From: Nitrobacter hamburgensis X14
GTDB taxonomy: Bacteria; Pseudomonadota; Alphaproteobacteria; Rhizobiales; Xanthobacteraceae
Length of the DNA stretch: 64,000 nucleotides
Reading direction: 5' to 3'
Assembly: GCF_000013885.1 (NCBI RefSeq)
Contig: NC_007964.1
Coordinates: forward strand, 3,458,001 to 3,522,000
Notes under the pieces: generated by a model
Databases searched by the model: none
Told to the model about the DNA's origin: nothing
What the model saw: the letters and a program-made list of their open reading frames with translations, nothing else
Shown: piece by piece, positions 36,197-44,713 of the stretch
Numbering within the stretch: position 1 is the stretch's first letter
How the letters are laid out: every line of letters begins with the position of its first letter
Made by a program: the position numbers and the translations under genes

Positions 36197-36265
36197 GCGC
36201 CAGACTCGCATGCATCCAGTCAGATGGGAATCCCATCCCGGATTCAAATGTCAGACGCGATCCAC
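35120..36265 (-). mobile_element. IS630-family insertion sequence, 1146 bp
   Basis: Imperfect terminal inverted repeats start GTGGAT at both ends; about 16 of the first 21 bases match. TA flanks both ends (35118-35119 and 36266-36267), the target duplication typical of IS630/Tc1-mariner elements. The transposase frame fills nearly the whole element, and its stop codon lies in the flanking TA. Confidence 0.9.
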
Positions 36266-36318
36266 TAGACTGCGCCAAGGCTCGAATCGACTTCAATACC
36301 GGCCCAAGTGAATCGCCC

Positions 36319-38130
36319 ATGCCCGTCCGCCAGCTTCCCGAGACCGTCGTCAACCGCATCGCCGCGGGCGAAGTGGTCGAGCGTCCGGCGAGCGTCGTCA
36401 AGGAACTGGTGGAGAACGCCATCGATGCCGGCGCGGGCCGCATCGACATCTTCACCGACGGCGGCGGACGGCGGCGGATCGGCATCACCGACGACGGCGG
36501 AGGCATGACGAAGGCCGACCTCGCGCTCGCGGTGGACCGCCACGCCACCTCGAAACTCGACGACGAGGATCTGCTGCGCATCCGCACGCTGGGCTTTCGC
36601 GGCGAAGCGCTGCCGTCGATCGGCGCGGTGGCGAAGCTCGGCATCACCACGCGCCACGGCAGCGAGCCGCATGCGTGGTCGCTCACCGTCGAGGGCGGAC
36701 GGAAATCCGCGATCGTGCCGGCGGCACTGACGCAAGGCACCCGCGTCGAGGTCAGCGATCTCTTTTATGCGACGCCCGCGCGCCTGAAATTTCTCAAGAC
36801 CGACCGCACCGAGGCCGAGGCGATCCGCGAGGTGGTGCGGCGGCTGGCGATGGCGCGACCCGATATCGCTTTCACGCTCGCCGGTGAAGAACGCGCACCG
36901 GTGACGTGGACTGCGGCATTGCCGGGCGCGGCCGGACAATTGACGCGGCTCGGCGACATTCTTGGCGCGGATTTTCGCTGCAGCGCCATCGCGGTACGCG
37001 CCGAACGCGACGGTGTCACCGTGGAGGGCTTTGCCGCCGCGCCGTCGCTGACCCGCGCCAACGCGCTCGGCCAGTACCTGTTCGTCAACGGCCGCCCGGT
37101 GCGCGACAAGCTGATTATCGGCGCGGTGCGCGCGGCCTATTCCGATTACCTGCCGCGCGACCGCCATCCGGTGGTGGCGTTGTTCGTAACGACCGCTCCG
37201 CAGGAGGTCGATGCCAACGTTCACCCCGCCAAGACGGAAGTGCGCTTCCGCAACGCCGGACTGGTGCGGGCGCTGATCGTGCACGCCCTGAAGGAAGGTC
37301 TGGCGCGCGAGGGCCGACGCACGGCGGCCAACAGCGACGGCGCGGTGCTCACCGCATTCCGTCCCGCCGCAGTTCCGCGCCCGGCCAACTGGGACTGGCG
37401 GCAATCGCCGGCCTCGCCTGTCGGCGCGGGGCCATGGTCCGGCGGCGCGACTGCTGCCGCCTTCGCCGCACCCGGACAAACCGCGTTCGATGTCGGTGCG
37501 CCCAGCGCGGATGTGCGATCCGATCCCAACCCCGTGGCCGATCTGATAGACCGGCCGCTCGGCGCGGCGCGCACCCAGATTCACGAGACTTACATCGTGA
37601 CGCAAACCCGCGACGGTTTGATCGTGGTGGACCAGCACGCCGCGCACGAGCGCATCGTCTACGAGAAATTGAAGGCGGCGCTGGAGCGCGACGGCGTGCA
37701 GCGGCAGATCCTTTTGATACCGGACATCGTCGAGCTGGACGAGGCCACCGTCGAAAAGTTGATCGACCGTGCGCCTGAGCTGGAAAAATTCGGTCTCGCC
37801 ATCGAGTCCTTCGGACCCGGCGCGGTCGCCGTGCGCGAGACGCCGTCGCTGCTCGGCAAGACCAACGCGGCAGCGCTGTTGCGCGATCTCGCCGAGCACA
37901 TGGCGGAATGGGACGAGGCGCTTCCTCTTGAACGACGCCTGATGCATGTCGCGGCCACGATGGCCTGTCATGGTTCGGTGCGCGCCGGGCGCATCCTCAA
38001 GCCGGAGGAAATGAATGCGCTGCTGCGCGAGATGGAAGACACGCCCAATTCAGGCCAGTGCAACCACGGCCGCCCGACCTATGTGGAATTGAAACTCGCC
38101 GATATCGAGAAGCTGTTCGGGCGAAGGTAG
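36319..38130 (+). CDS. mutL: DNA mismatch repair protein MutL (endonuclease type)
   Basis: MutL links mismatch recognition to strand removal. The N-terminal GHKL ATPase has ELVENAIDAGA, DDGGGM and GFRGEALPSIGAV. The C-terminal domain carries the nuclease metal motif DQHAAHERIVYE starting at Asp438, together with ACHGSVRAG and SGQCNHGRPTY, so this is the nicking form of MutL found where MutH is absent. It has 603 residues. The 5' side lies 51 bases from the IS630 end, so the IS may have displaced part of the original promoter. Confidence 0.95.
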   Translation: MPVRQLPETVVNRIAAGEVVERPASVVKELVENAIDAGAGRIDIFTDGGGRRRIGITDDGGGMTKADLALAVDRHATSKLDDEDLLRIRTLGFRGEALPSIGAVAKLGITTRHGSEPHAWSLTVEGGRKSAIVPAALTQGTRVEVSDLFYATPARLKFLKTDRTEAEAIREVVRRLAMARPDIAFTLAGEERAPVTWTAALPGAAGQLTRLGDILGADFRCSAIAVRAERDGVTVEGFAAAPSLTRANALGQYLFVNGRPVRDKLIIGAVRAAYSDYLPRDRHPVVALFVTTAPQEVDANVHPAKTEVRFRNAGLVRALIVHALKEGLAREGRRTAANSDGAVLTAFRPAAVPRPANWDWRQSPASPVGAGPWSGGATAAAFAAPGQTAFDVGAPSADVRSDPNPVADLIDRPLGAARTQIHETYIVTQTRDGLIVVDQHAAHERIVYEKLKAALERDGVQRQILLIPDIVELDEATVEKLIDRAPELEKFGLAIESFGPGAVAVRETPSLLGKTNAAALLRDLAEHMAEWDEALPLERRLMHVAATMACHGSVRAGRILKPEEMNALLREMEDTPNSGQCNHGRPTYVELKLADIEKLFGRR

Positions 38131-38139
38131 ATCGAACCA

Positions 38140-38265
38140 TTTCGTCATTGCGAGAAGCTGTAGCGGCGAAGCAATCCAGCGTTGGTGTGCGGCATCTGGA
38201 CTGCTTCGCTTCACGCGCAAAATTGGCAAGAGCCAATTTTGTCGCGAGCTCGCAATGACGGGGCC
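38140..38265. repeat. Palindromic repeat (CATTGCGAG type) between mutL and rsmD
   Basis: CGTCATTGCGAG and CTCGCAATGACG form inverted ends of about 12 bases. Inside are GAAGCAATCCAG and CTGGACTGCTTC as a second inverted pair, and AAATTGGCAAGAGCCAATTT as a third. It is a third intergenic repeat type in this window and sits between convergent genes. Confidence 0.75.
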
Positions 38266-38270
38266 GGTGG

Positions 38271-38825
38271 TCATGCGCTCCGCAGGAATACGAATTCCGT
38301 GTCGTCGTAGGCGCGGCGTTCGAGTTCGCAAAAACCTTCAGGCGCGGTGAACGCCGCCGCCGTGGCTTCCTCGACGATCAGCAATGCTCCCCGCGTCAAC
38401 CAACCGCCGTCGCGCAGCGAGGCAAGCGCCTTGTCCGCCAGACCCTTGTCATAGGGCGGATCGAGAAACACCAGCGAGAACGGCTCGACGGGATGCGCAG
38501 GCCCGAGATCGGTCGCATCGCGGCGATAGACTTTCGTGACACCACCGAGCCCCAGCGCCTCGACGTTGTTGCGCAACAGTGCGCGCGCCTCGGCGCCGTT
38601 ATCGACGAACAGCGTGAATGTCGCCCCGCGCGACACCGCCTCGATGCCGAGCGCGCCGGTGCCCGCAAACAGATCGAGCACGCGCGCATCCGCAACCGGA
38701 TCGTCATAGGCATGAACGAGGATGTTGAATAGCGACTCGCGCAGGCGATCGGCCGTCGGCCGAATCTGCTGCGTCGATGGAGACGCGAGGTTGCGGCCCT
38801 TCAGCCGTCCGCCGACGACACGCAT
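38271..38825 (-). CDS. rsmD: 16S rRNA (guanine(966)-N2)-methyltransferase
   Basis: RsmD methylates G966 of 16S rRNA. The start MRVVGGRLKGRNLASP, the SAM loop VLDLFAGTGALGIEAVSRG and the catalytic LVFLDPPYDKG are all present. It has 184 residues, as usual. It starts three bases after the rluB-type gene stop on the same strand, so the two rRNA-modification genes form a unit. Confidence 0.95.
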   Translation of the reverse strand: MRVVGGRLKGRNLASPSTQQIRPTADRLRESLFNILVHAYDDPVADARVLDLFAGTGALGIEAVSRGATFTLFVDNGAEARALLRNNVEALGLGGVTKVYRRDATDLGPAHPVEPFSLVFLDPPYDKGLADKALASLRDGGWLTRGALLIVEEATAAAFTAPEGFCELERRAYDDTEFVFLRSA

Positions 38826-38828
38826 CGT

Positions 38829-40871
38829 TCAGTCCCGAGGCGTCAGATCGCGCTTGCCGTGATAGCCGCGCTTCGGCCGGCGTGGCGGACCGTAGCCATT
38901 GGCCTCGGCTTCGTTGCGCGCCCGCGCCTCGTCGCTGCCGGTTCGCTGCACCACGACGTTGCGGCCCTTGCGATCCTCAATCAGCGAGCGCTTCGCTCTC
39001 GCCTTGTTGTCCTTCTTCGAGCGTAATGGTGTGCCGTCGCGGCCGAGCTTTGGCTCGGTCTCGGCTTCGGCGGCCGTGCCGGCGAAATTCGCATTGGCGA
39101 GCGCGGCGATTTTATCGCCGAGCTGCTCGCGCAGCACGCGGGTCTTGACCTCCTCGACCTGACCTTCCGCGATCTCGGCCAGTTGGAACGGTCCATAGGA
39201 GACCCGGATCAGCCGGTTCACCTCGAGCCCGAGGTGGGCCATCACGTTGCGCACCTCGCGGTTCTTGCCCTCGCGTATAGCGAACACCAGCCAGACATTG
39301 GCGCCCTGGTCGCGCTCCAGCGTGGCGTCGATCGAGCCATACTTGACGCCGTCGACCTCGACGCCGTTCTTCAGCGCATCGAGCTGCGCCTGCGTCACCT
39401 CGCCGTGGGCGCGGACGCGATAGCGCCGCAGCCAGCCGGTGTCGGGCAGTTCCAGCGCGCGCGCCAGACCGCCGTCATTGGTCAGCAGCAGCAACCCTTC
39501 GGTGTTGAAATCGAGCCGGCCGATGCTGATCAGGCGCGGCAGACCTTCAGGCAGATTGTCGAACACGGTCGGCCGCCCTTCCGGGTCGGCGTGGGTCGTC
39601 ATCAGGCCGCGCGGCTTGTGGTACAGGAACAGCCGCGTGCGCTCGCGCTCCGGCAACGGCTGGCCGTCGATCGTGATGACATCGCGCGAGGTGACATCGA
39701 GCGCCGGCGAGTTGATGACGCGGCCGTTGACGGCAACGCGGCCCTGCGTGACCCATTCCTCGGCGTCGCGGCGCGAGGCGACGCCTGCGCGCGCCATCAC
39801 CTTCGCGATGCGTTCGCCGGTCTTCTTCGACCTTGGTTCGGGCCGTGCTCCGCGCCGGTCGTCGTCAGGCTTGCGTTCGCGATAAGCGCCGCGTCCCCCG
39901 AACGCCGGACGTTTGGCGAAAACCCTGCTGTCATCCTCGTTGTCGCGACGCGGACGCTCGTCGCGGTCATTGCGACGTGGCCGCTCCTGCCACGCGTTGC
40001 GGGAACCACCAGGACGATCGCCGTCAGGACGGTCCTGGCGCGGGCGATCGAAGCGGGGACGATCCCCGGTCGGACGTTCATAACGCGGACGGTCGCCTTG
40101 CGGCCGGTCGAACTTGCGCGGGCCACGATCGCCGCCTGCAGTGCGCTCCGGACGATCCTCTCGTGGTTTCGAGAATCGTGGACGCCCGGAGCCGCCGCGA
40201 TCGTCGCGCGGCCGGTCGAAACGAGGCTTGTCGAAACGCCCGGCGCCATCGCGGGAGGGCCGGGACTCGCGGCGCGCATCATCGCGAGGACGGGCCTCGC
40301 GCTTCTCCCACGGCTTGGACTCGCCGCGATCCGCACGATCGCCGAACTCCTTGCGCGGACCGCGATCCGGCGCGCCGCGCGAAAACTTCTTGTCACCGAA
40401 GGGACGATCTCCGCGCGGCGCATACGAACGCTTCTCGCCGAACTTCTTGTCGGCAGGGCGCCCTGCCGGACGCGTATCGCCACGGTCGGCGCGCGGCGCG
40501 CGATCGTCACGTTTGAAGGCCGGGCGTTCGCTGCGAGGTGAATCCCCTCGGGGCGCATAGGGGCGCTTCTCGCTGCCGCCGTCACGATTGAAGCGGGGCC
40601 GTGCGGCATCGCCATCGCGCTTGCTCGCGTAGGGTTTGCCCGCGCCATACGGCTTCCTGGCGTAAGGCTTCTTGGCATAGGGCTTCGTGCCATCGGATTT
40701 GCCGGCATAGGGCCGCTTGTCGCCGTCACCTTTGTCGGTCTTGCCGGCAAGGCCGCGCTTGGCGAACTTCTTTTCCGGCCCGCGCGCCGCGCCGGAACGG
40801 CCCTTGCCGCCGGAGGGCCGATCACGCCGGCCGCGCGAGGATGCATTGTCTTTGTCGTTATCGCGGGGCAT
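38829..40871 (-). CDS. rluB: RluB-type 23S rRNA pseudouridine synthase with long disordered N-terminus
   Basis: The C-terminal half is a standard RsuA/RluB family enzyme: S4 RNA-binding domain from about residue 350 (ERIAKVMARAGVASRRDAEEW), then the synthase core with catalytic Asp454 in IGRLDFNTEGLLLLTNDG and GKNREVRNVMAHLG. The first 350 residues are low complexity, rich in Arg, Asp, Gly, Lys and Pro, with repeats such as KPYAKKPYARKPYG and RPRDDRGGSG. Such tails bind RNA or promote condensation in other proteins. I used the ATG at 40871 (680 residues); one at 40892 is possible. The product would modify U2605 or a neighbouring site. Confidence 0.9.
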   Translation of the reverse strand: MPRDNDKDNASSRGRRDRPSGGKGRSGAARGPEKKFAKRGLAGKTDKGDGDKRPYAGKSDGTKPYAKKPYARKPYGAGKPYASKRDGDAARPRFNRDGGSEKRPYAPRGDSPRSERPAFKRDDRAPRADRGDTRPAGRPADKKFGEKRSYAPRGDRPFGDKKFSRGAPDRGPRKEFGDRADRGESKPWEKREARPRDDARRESRPSRDGAGRFDKPRFDRPRDDRGGSGRPRFSKPREDRPERTAGGDRGPRKFDRPQGDRPRYERPTGDRPRFDRPRQDRPDGDRPGGSRNAWQERPRRNDRDERPRRDNEDDSRVFAKRPAFGGRGAYRERKPDDDRRGARPEPRSKKTGERIAKVMARAGVASRRDAEEWVTQGRVAVNGRVINSPALDVTSRDVITIDGQPLPERERTRLFLYHKPRGLMTTHADPEGRPTVFDNLPEGLPRLISIGRLDFNTEGLLLLTNDGGLARALELPDTGWLRRYRVRAHGEVTQAQLDALKNGVEVDGVKYGSIDATLERDQGANVWLVFAIREGKNREVRNVMAHLGLEVNRLIRVSYGPFQLAEIAEGQVEEVKTRVLREQLGDKIAALANANFAGTAAEAETEPKLGRDGTPLRSKKDNKARAKRSLIEDRKGRNVVVQRTGSDEARARNEAEANGYGPPRRPKRGYHGKRDLTPRD

Positions 40872-40969
40872 GAATGATCTCGCTACGGGCATTGGAAACG
40901 GCAGCCGCGCCGGCGTGGAGGGGTAGCATGACGAGGTCGCGCCCGCCTCTTATACAGAGCGCATTCTCA

Positions 40970-41059
40970 CGCAAAACCGGCATCCACTTTTGCTGAAGGC
41001 GCCCTCTTAACAGAGTTCTCATCAGAGCGCGATGAGCAAAAGTGGATGCCGGTTTTGCG
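40970..41059. repeat. Perfect 25-bp inverted repeat between rluB and tadA
   Basis: The arm at 40970-40994 (CGCAAAACCGGCATCCACTTTTGCT) is exactly the complement of the arm at 41035-41059, with 40 bases between. AGAGCG and CGCTCT-like sequences flank the arms. It lies in the divergent space between rluB and tadA, about 90 bases before tadA. A long hairpin or cruciform is possible. A related TTTTGCG-type half unit lies near 46105-46145. Confidence 0.85.
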
Positions 41060-41148
41060 TCCGATCACGCTCTAAGATATTGATATGGCGCATGATCTGA
41101 TCGCCAAACCGCTTACACTTTGGCGGATCATATGCTGAGACACGAGGC

Positions 41149-41595
41149 ATGACCGCACCCTCTTTCATGGATTTGGCGTTGGAAGCCGCCAATAGCGCCG
41201 GAAAATCGGGCGAAGTGCCGATCGGCTGCGTGATCGTGCGTGACGGCGAGGTCATCGCCGCCGCCGGAAACCGGACCCTGACCGACCGCGATCCCACCGC
41301 ACATGCCGAGGTTCTGGCGCTCAGGGCCGCCGCACACGCCATCGGCAGCGAACGGCTGACCGACTGCGATCTCTATGTGACGCTGGAACCCTGCACCATG
41401 TGCGCGGGCGCGATCTCGTTCGCGCGGATCCGGCGGCTCTACTACGGGGCGCCCGACCCGAAAGGCGGCGCAGTGGATTCCGGCGTTCGATTCTTTGCCG
41501 CGCCAACCTGCCATCATCGCCCGGAGGTGTACCCGGCGGTCGGGGAGAGCGAGGCGGCGACACTGCTGCGGGATTTCTTCAAGGCGCGGCGGTGA
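41149..41595 (+). CDS. tadA: tRNA-specific adenosine deaminase
   Basis: TadA converts the wobble adenosine A34 of tRNA-Arg to inosine, an essential step for decoding. The zinc site is complete: His52 and Glu54 in AHAEVLAL, and Cys82 and Cys85 in EPCTMCAGAI. It has 148 residues. The C-terminal LLRDFFKARR is usual. A repeat cluster follows before purD. Confidence 0.95.
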   Translation: MTAPSFMDLALEAANSAGKSGEVPIGCVIVRDGEVIAAAGNRTLTDRDPTAHAEVLALRAAAHAIGSERLTDCDLYVTLEPCTMCAGAISFARIRRLYYGAPDPKGGAVDSGVRFFAAPTCHHRPEVYPAVGESEAATLLRDFFKARR

Positions 41596-41625
41596 GGTCG
41601 GCTGCCTCGCCTTGTATACAGGCAC

Positions 41626-41702
41626 GGTCATCGTCCGCGAAAGCGGACGATCCAGTAACCACCGCCCGGTTTACTGGATGCCCGCCTTCGCGGGTATGAC
41701 GG
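41626..41702. repeat. Intergenic palindromic repeat between tadA and purD
   Basis: Hairpins CATCGTCCGCGAAAGCGGACGAT and CCCGCCTTCGCGGG flank CCAGTAACC and TTTACTGGATG. It is a clear copy of the second repeat family (compare 4741-4871 and 17379-17588), here between convergent genes. Confidence 0.8.
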
Positions 41703-41719
41703 CCTCGATCATACCTTCG

Positions 41720-43006
41720 TCAAGCCTTCAGTTCCCGCTCCCGCGCCACTGCCTGAAAGCCGATGTCGCGGCGGCAGAAGCCATCGGGCCAGTTAATGCG
41801 ATCGACCGCCTCGTAGGCGCGGGCTTGCGCCTCCGCGACGGTCTTGCCGGAGGCGCAGACGTTCAGCACACGGCCGCCATTGGCGAGAATCTGCCCGCCC
41901 TCTTCCTTCGTCCCGGCATGGAAAATCTCCACGCCCTCCACCTTGGCGGCATTATCGAGCCCGTCAATGCGCGTCCCCCTGGCGTAGTCACCGGGATACC
42001 CCTTCGCCGCCATCACGACGGTCAAGGCGGAAGCGGGAAACCAGCGCAGATCGAAATGCTTCAACTGCTCGTCGCAGACCGCGAACAGCGCCGGCACGAT
42101 GTCCCCCATCATCCGCAGCATCAGCACCTGGCATTCCGGATCGCCGAAGCGGACGTTGTATTCGATCAGCTTCGGTCCCTGTTCCGTGATTATCAGGCCG
42201 GCGAACAGCACGCCCTTGAAAGGCGCTCCCCGCGCGCGCATCGCCCGCAATGTCGGAATGATGATCTCGTCCATGGTGCGGCGGCACATCTCGGCGGTCA
42301 TCACCGGCGCCGGCGAATAGGCGCCCATGCCGCCGGTGTTCGGTCCCTTGTCGCCGTCGAACGCCCGCTTGTGGTCCTGCGCCGTCGCCAACGCCAGCGC
42401 GTCTTCGCCGTCGCACAGCGCGAAGAACGAGGCCTCCTCGCCACGCATGAATTCCTCGACCACGACCTGCGCGCCGGCGCCGCCGAACCCGCCGTCGAAC
42501 ATCATGTCGACCGCCGCCAGCGCCTCGTCGAGCGTCGTCGCGACCACGACGCCCTTGCCGGCCGCAAGCCCATCGGCCTTGATGACGATCGGCGCGCCCT
42601 GGACGCGGATATAGGCCTTCGCCGCCGCGGCGTCATTGAAGCGTTCATAGGCCGCGGTCGGAATAGCGTTGTCACGGCACAGCTCCTTGGTGAAGCCCTT
42701 CGAGCTCTCGAGCTGCGCGGCGGCTTTGCTCGGCCCGAACGCCTTGATACCCGCGACCGCGAGATCGTCGACAATCCCTGCCGCGAGCGGCGCCTCGGGT
42801 CCGACCACCACCAGATCGACCTTGTTGGTTTTGCAGAACGCGATCACCGCAGCATGATCGGCAACATCGAGCGAGACGCATTCGGCCTCGCGCGCAATTC
42901 CGGCATTGCCCGGCGCGCACCACAGTTTCGTAAGCAGCACAGAGTCGGCGATTTTCCAGGCCAGCGCATGTTCGCGGCCGCCGGAACCGAGCAGAAGAAT
43001 GTTCAT
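41720..43006 (-). CDS. purD: Phosphoribosylamine-glycine ligase
   Basis: PurD (GAR synthetase) carries out the second step of purine synthesis. It is an ATP-grasp enzyme with the start MNILLLGSGGREHALAWKI, the ATP-binding segment PIVIKADGLAAGKGVVVA and the metal-binding FGDPECQVL. It has 428 residues. It is divergent from xseA across 72 bases. Confidence 0.96.
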   Translation of the reverse strand: MNILLLGSGGREHALAWKIADSVLLTKLWCAPGNAGIAREAECVSLDVADHAAVIAFCKTNKVDLVVVGPEAPLAAGIVDDLAVAGIKAFGPSKAAAQLESSKGFTKELCRDNAIPTAAYERFNDAAAAKAYIRVQGAPIVIKADGLAAGKGVVVATTLDEALAAVDMMFDGGFGGAGAQVVVEEFMRGEEASFFALCDGEDALALATAQDHKRAFDGDKGPNTGGMGAYSPAPVMTAEMCRRTMDEIIIPTLRAMRARGAPFKGVLFAGLIITEQGPKLIEYNVRFGDPECQVLMLRMMGDIVPALFAVCDEQLKHFDLRWFPASALTVVMAAKGYPGDYARGTRIDGLDNAAKVEGVEIFHAGTKEEGGQILANGGRVLNVCASGKTVAEAQARAYEAVDRINWPDGFCRRDIGFQAVARERELKA

Positions 43007-43087
43007 GACTGACTGCCGATCCAGGGTTCCCGATGGTTTCGAAGCGGTTTAGCATGGTAAGGCGGAGGCGCAACAGAAGTGAGCCTG

Positions 43088-44713
43088 ATGCCCGCAAATC
43101 CTGCACAACTCCTGGCGAACGCGCCGGAATATACCGTCTCTGAGTTGTCCTCGGCGCTGAAGCGCACCGTGGAGAACGCTTACGGCCATGTGCGGGTGCG
43201 CGGCGAGATATCCGGCTTTCGCGGCCCGCATGGATCGGGCCACTGCTATTTCGCGCTGAAGGACGAGAGCGCCAAGATCGAGGCGGTGATCTGGAAAGGC
43301 GTCCATGGCCGGATGCGGTTCAAGCCGCAGGAGGGCCTCGAAGTCATCGCCACCGGCAAGCTGACCACCTATCCGGGCTCGTCGAAATACCAGATCGTGA
43401 TCGAGGCGCTGGAACCTGCCGGCATCGGCGCGCTGATGGCGCTGATGGAGGAGCGCAAGAAGAAGCTCGCGGCGGAAGGCCTGTTCGACGAAGCCCGCAA
43501 GCAACTGCTGCCCTGGCTGCCCGAGGTAATCGGCGTCGTGACCTCCCCGACCGGCGCAGTGATCCGCGATATCCTGCATCGGCTGGAGGATCGTTTTCCG
43601 CGCCGTGTGCTGGTGTGGCCGGTGCGGGTGCAGGGCGAAGGCTCGGCGGAACAGATCGCCGCCGCCATCGACGGCTTCAATGCGCTGCCGGAAGGCGGAC
43701 ACGTCCCGCGCCCCGACCTCCTGATCGTCGCGCGCGGCGGCGGCTCGCTCGAAGACCTGTGGTCCTTCAACGAGGAAATCGTGGTGCGCGCCGCCGCCAG
43801 CAGCATGATCCCGCTGATCTCGGCGGTCGGTCACGAGACCGACGTGACGCTAATCGATTTTGCGGCCGACAAACGCGCGCCTACTCCGACGGCTGCCGCC
43901 GAAATGGCGGTGCCGGTCCGCACCGAGCTGTTCGTGGAAGTCTCGGGTTTCGCGGCCCGCGCCATCGTCGCATGGCGGCGCGGTCACGACGACCGGCGCA
44001 CCGAATTGCGCTCGGCCGCCCGCGCGCTGCCGGGAGCCGGCGAGTTGCTCGCGATTCCCCGCCAGAAGCTCGACGGCGTCGCTGCCGCATTGCCGCGCGT
44101 CTTGCGTGCAAGCACACACCTGCATCATCGCCGCTTTACGGAAATCTCCCGCGGACTCACGCTGCGCGTGCTGCGCGCACAGGTCGCGCACGCAAAACAG
44201 TCCGTCGCCGCGACCGGCGCGCGGCTTGCGCACGGCACGCAGGTCGTGCTGCGTCACCGCCGCGATCGCTTCGTGGGACTGGCGATCCGGCTCAAGGCAT
44301 CGCGACTCGCCAACGCACAGGCGCAGCGCGACCGGATCGCGCGCGCGAATGAGCGCACCCAAAGGCTTGCCGAGCGGACGCGGCGGGCGCTGGCCACCTT
44401 GCTGCAGCGGCATGAGGCGCGCATCACGTATTCCGGCCAGTTGCTGGCGGCGTTTTCCTATCGCGGCGTGCTCGCGCGCGGTTTCGCGCTGGTCCGCGAC
44501 GACGCCGGACAGGCATTGCGAAGCGCATCGGCGGTCGGTCCCGGCGCACGGCTGACACTGGAGTTCACCGACGGACGGGTAGCGGCAACCGCCGACGACG
44601 ATCAATCCGCAGCGACATCGTCCGCTCCGACAGGATCCAACCCGAGAGGCCGGCCCAAACCGGCATCCGGCAAGCGCGCAGCCAAGGCCGCCGATCAGGG
44701 AAGCCTGTTCTAA
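43088..44713 (+). CDS. xseA: Exodeoxyribonuclease VII large subunit
   Basis: XseA is the catalytic subunit of the single-strand exonuclease VII. An OB fold (VRGEISGFRGPHGSGHCYFALKDE) opens the protein, the active-site segment with VVTSPTGAVIRDILHRL and VARGGGSLEDLWSFN follows, and a long Arg-rich coiled coil lies between residues 290 and 450. It has about 541 residues from the ATG at 43088; a GTG at 43079 is possible. The tail is Ser/Ala/Lys-rich. The xseB small subunit is not in the window. Confidence 0.94.
   Translation: MPANPAQLLANAPEYTVSELSSALKRTVENAYGHVRVRGEISGFRGPHGSGHCYFALKDESAKIEAVIWKGVHGRMRFKPQEGLEVIATGKLTTYPGSSKYQIVIEALEPAGIGALMALMEERKKKLAAEGLFDEARKQLLPWLPEVIGVVTSPTGAVIRDILHRLEDRFPRRVLVWPVRVQGEGSAEQIAAAIDGFNALPEGGHVPRPDLLIVARGGGSLEDLWSFNEEIVVRAAASSMIPLISAVGHETDVTLIDFAADKRAPTPTAAAEMAVPVRTELFVEVSGFAARAIVAWRRGHDDRRTELRSAARALPGAGELLAIPRQKLDGVAAALPRVLRASTHLHHRRFTEISRGLTLRVLRAQVAHAKQSVAATGARLAHGTQVVLRHRRDRFVGLAIRLKASRLANAQAQRDRIARANERTQRLAERTRRALATLLQRHEARITYSGQLLAAFSYRGVLARGFALVRDDAGQALRSASAVGPGARLTLEFTDGRVAATADDDQSAATSSAPTGSNPRGRPKPASGKRAAKAADQGSLF

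Noticed and set aside
38829..40871. Long open frames on the opposite strand across the RluB-type gene (for example 39183-40541)
   Set aside because: High-GC, repetitive coding sequence creates long antisense frames. The minus-strand protein has clear S4 and synthase motifs, so the other is a shadow.
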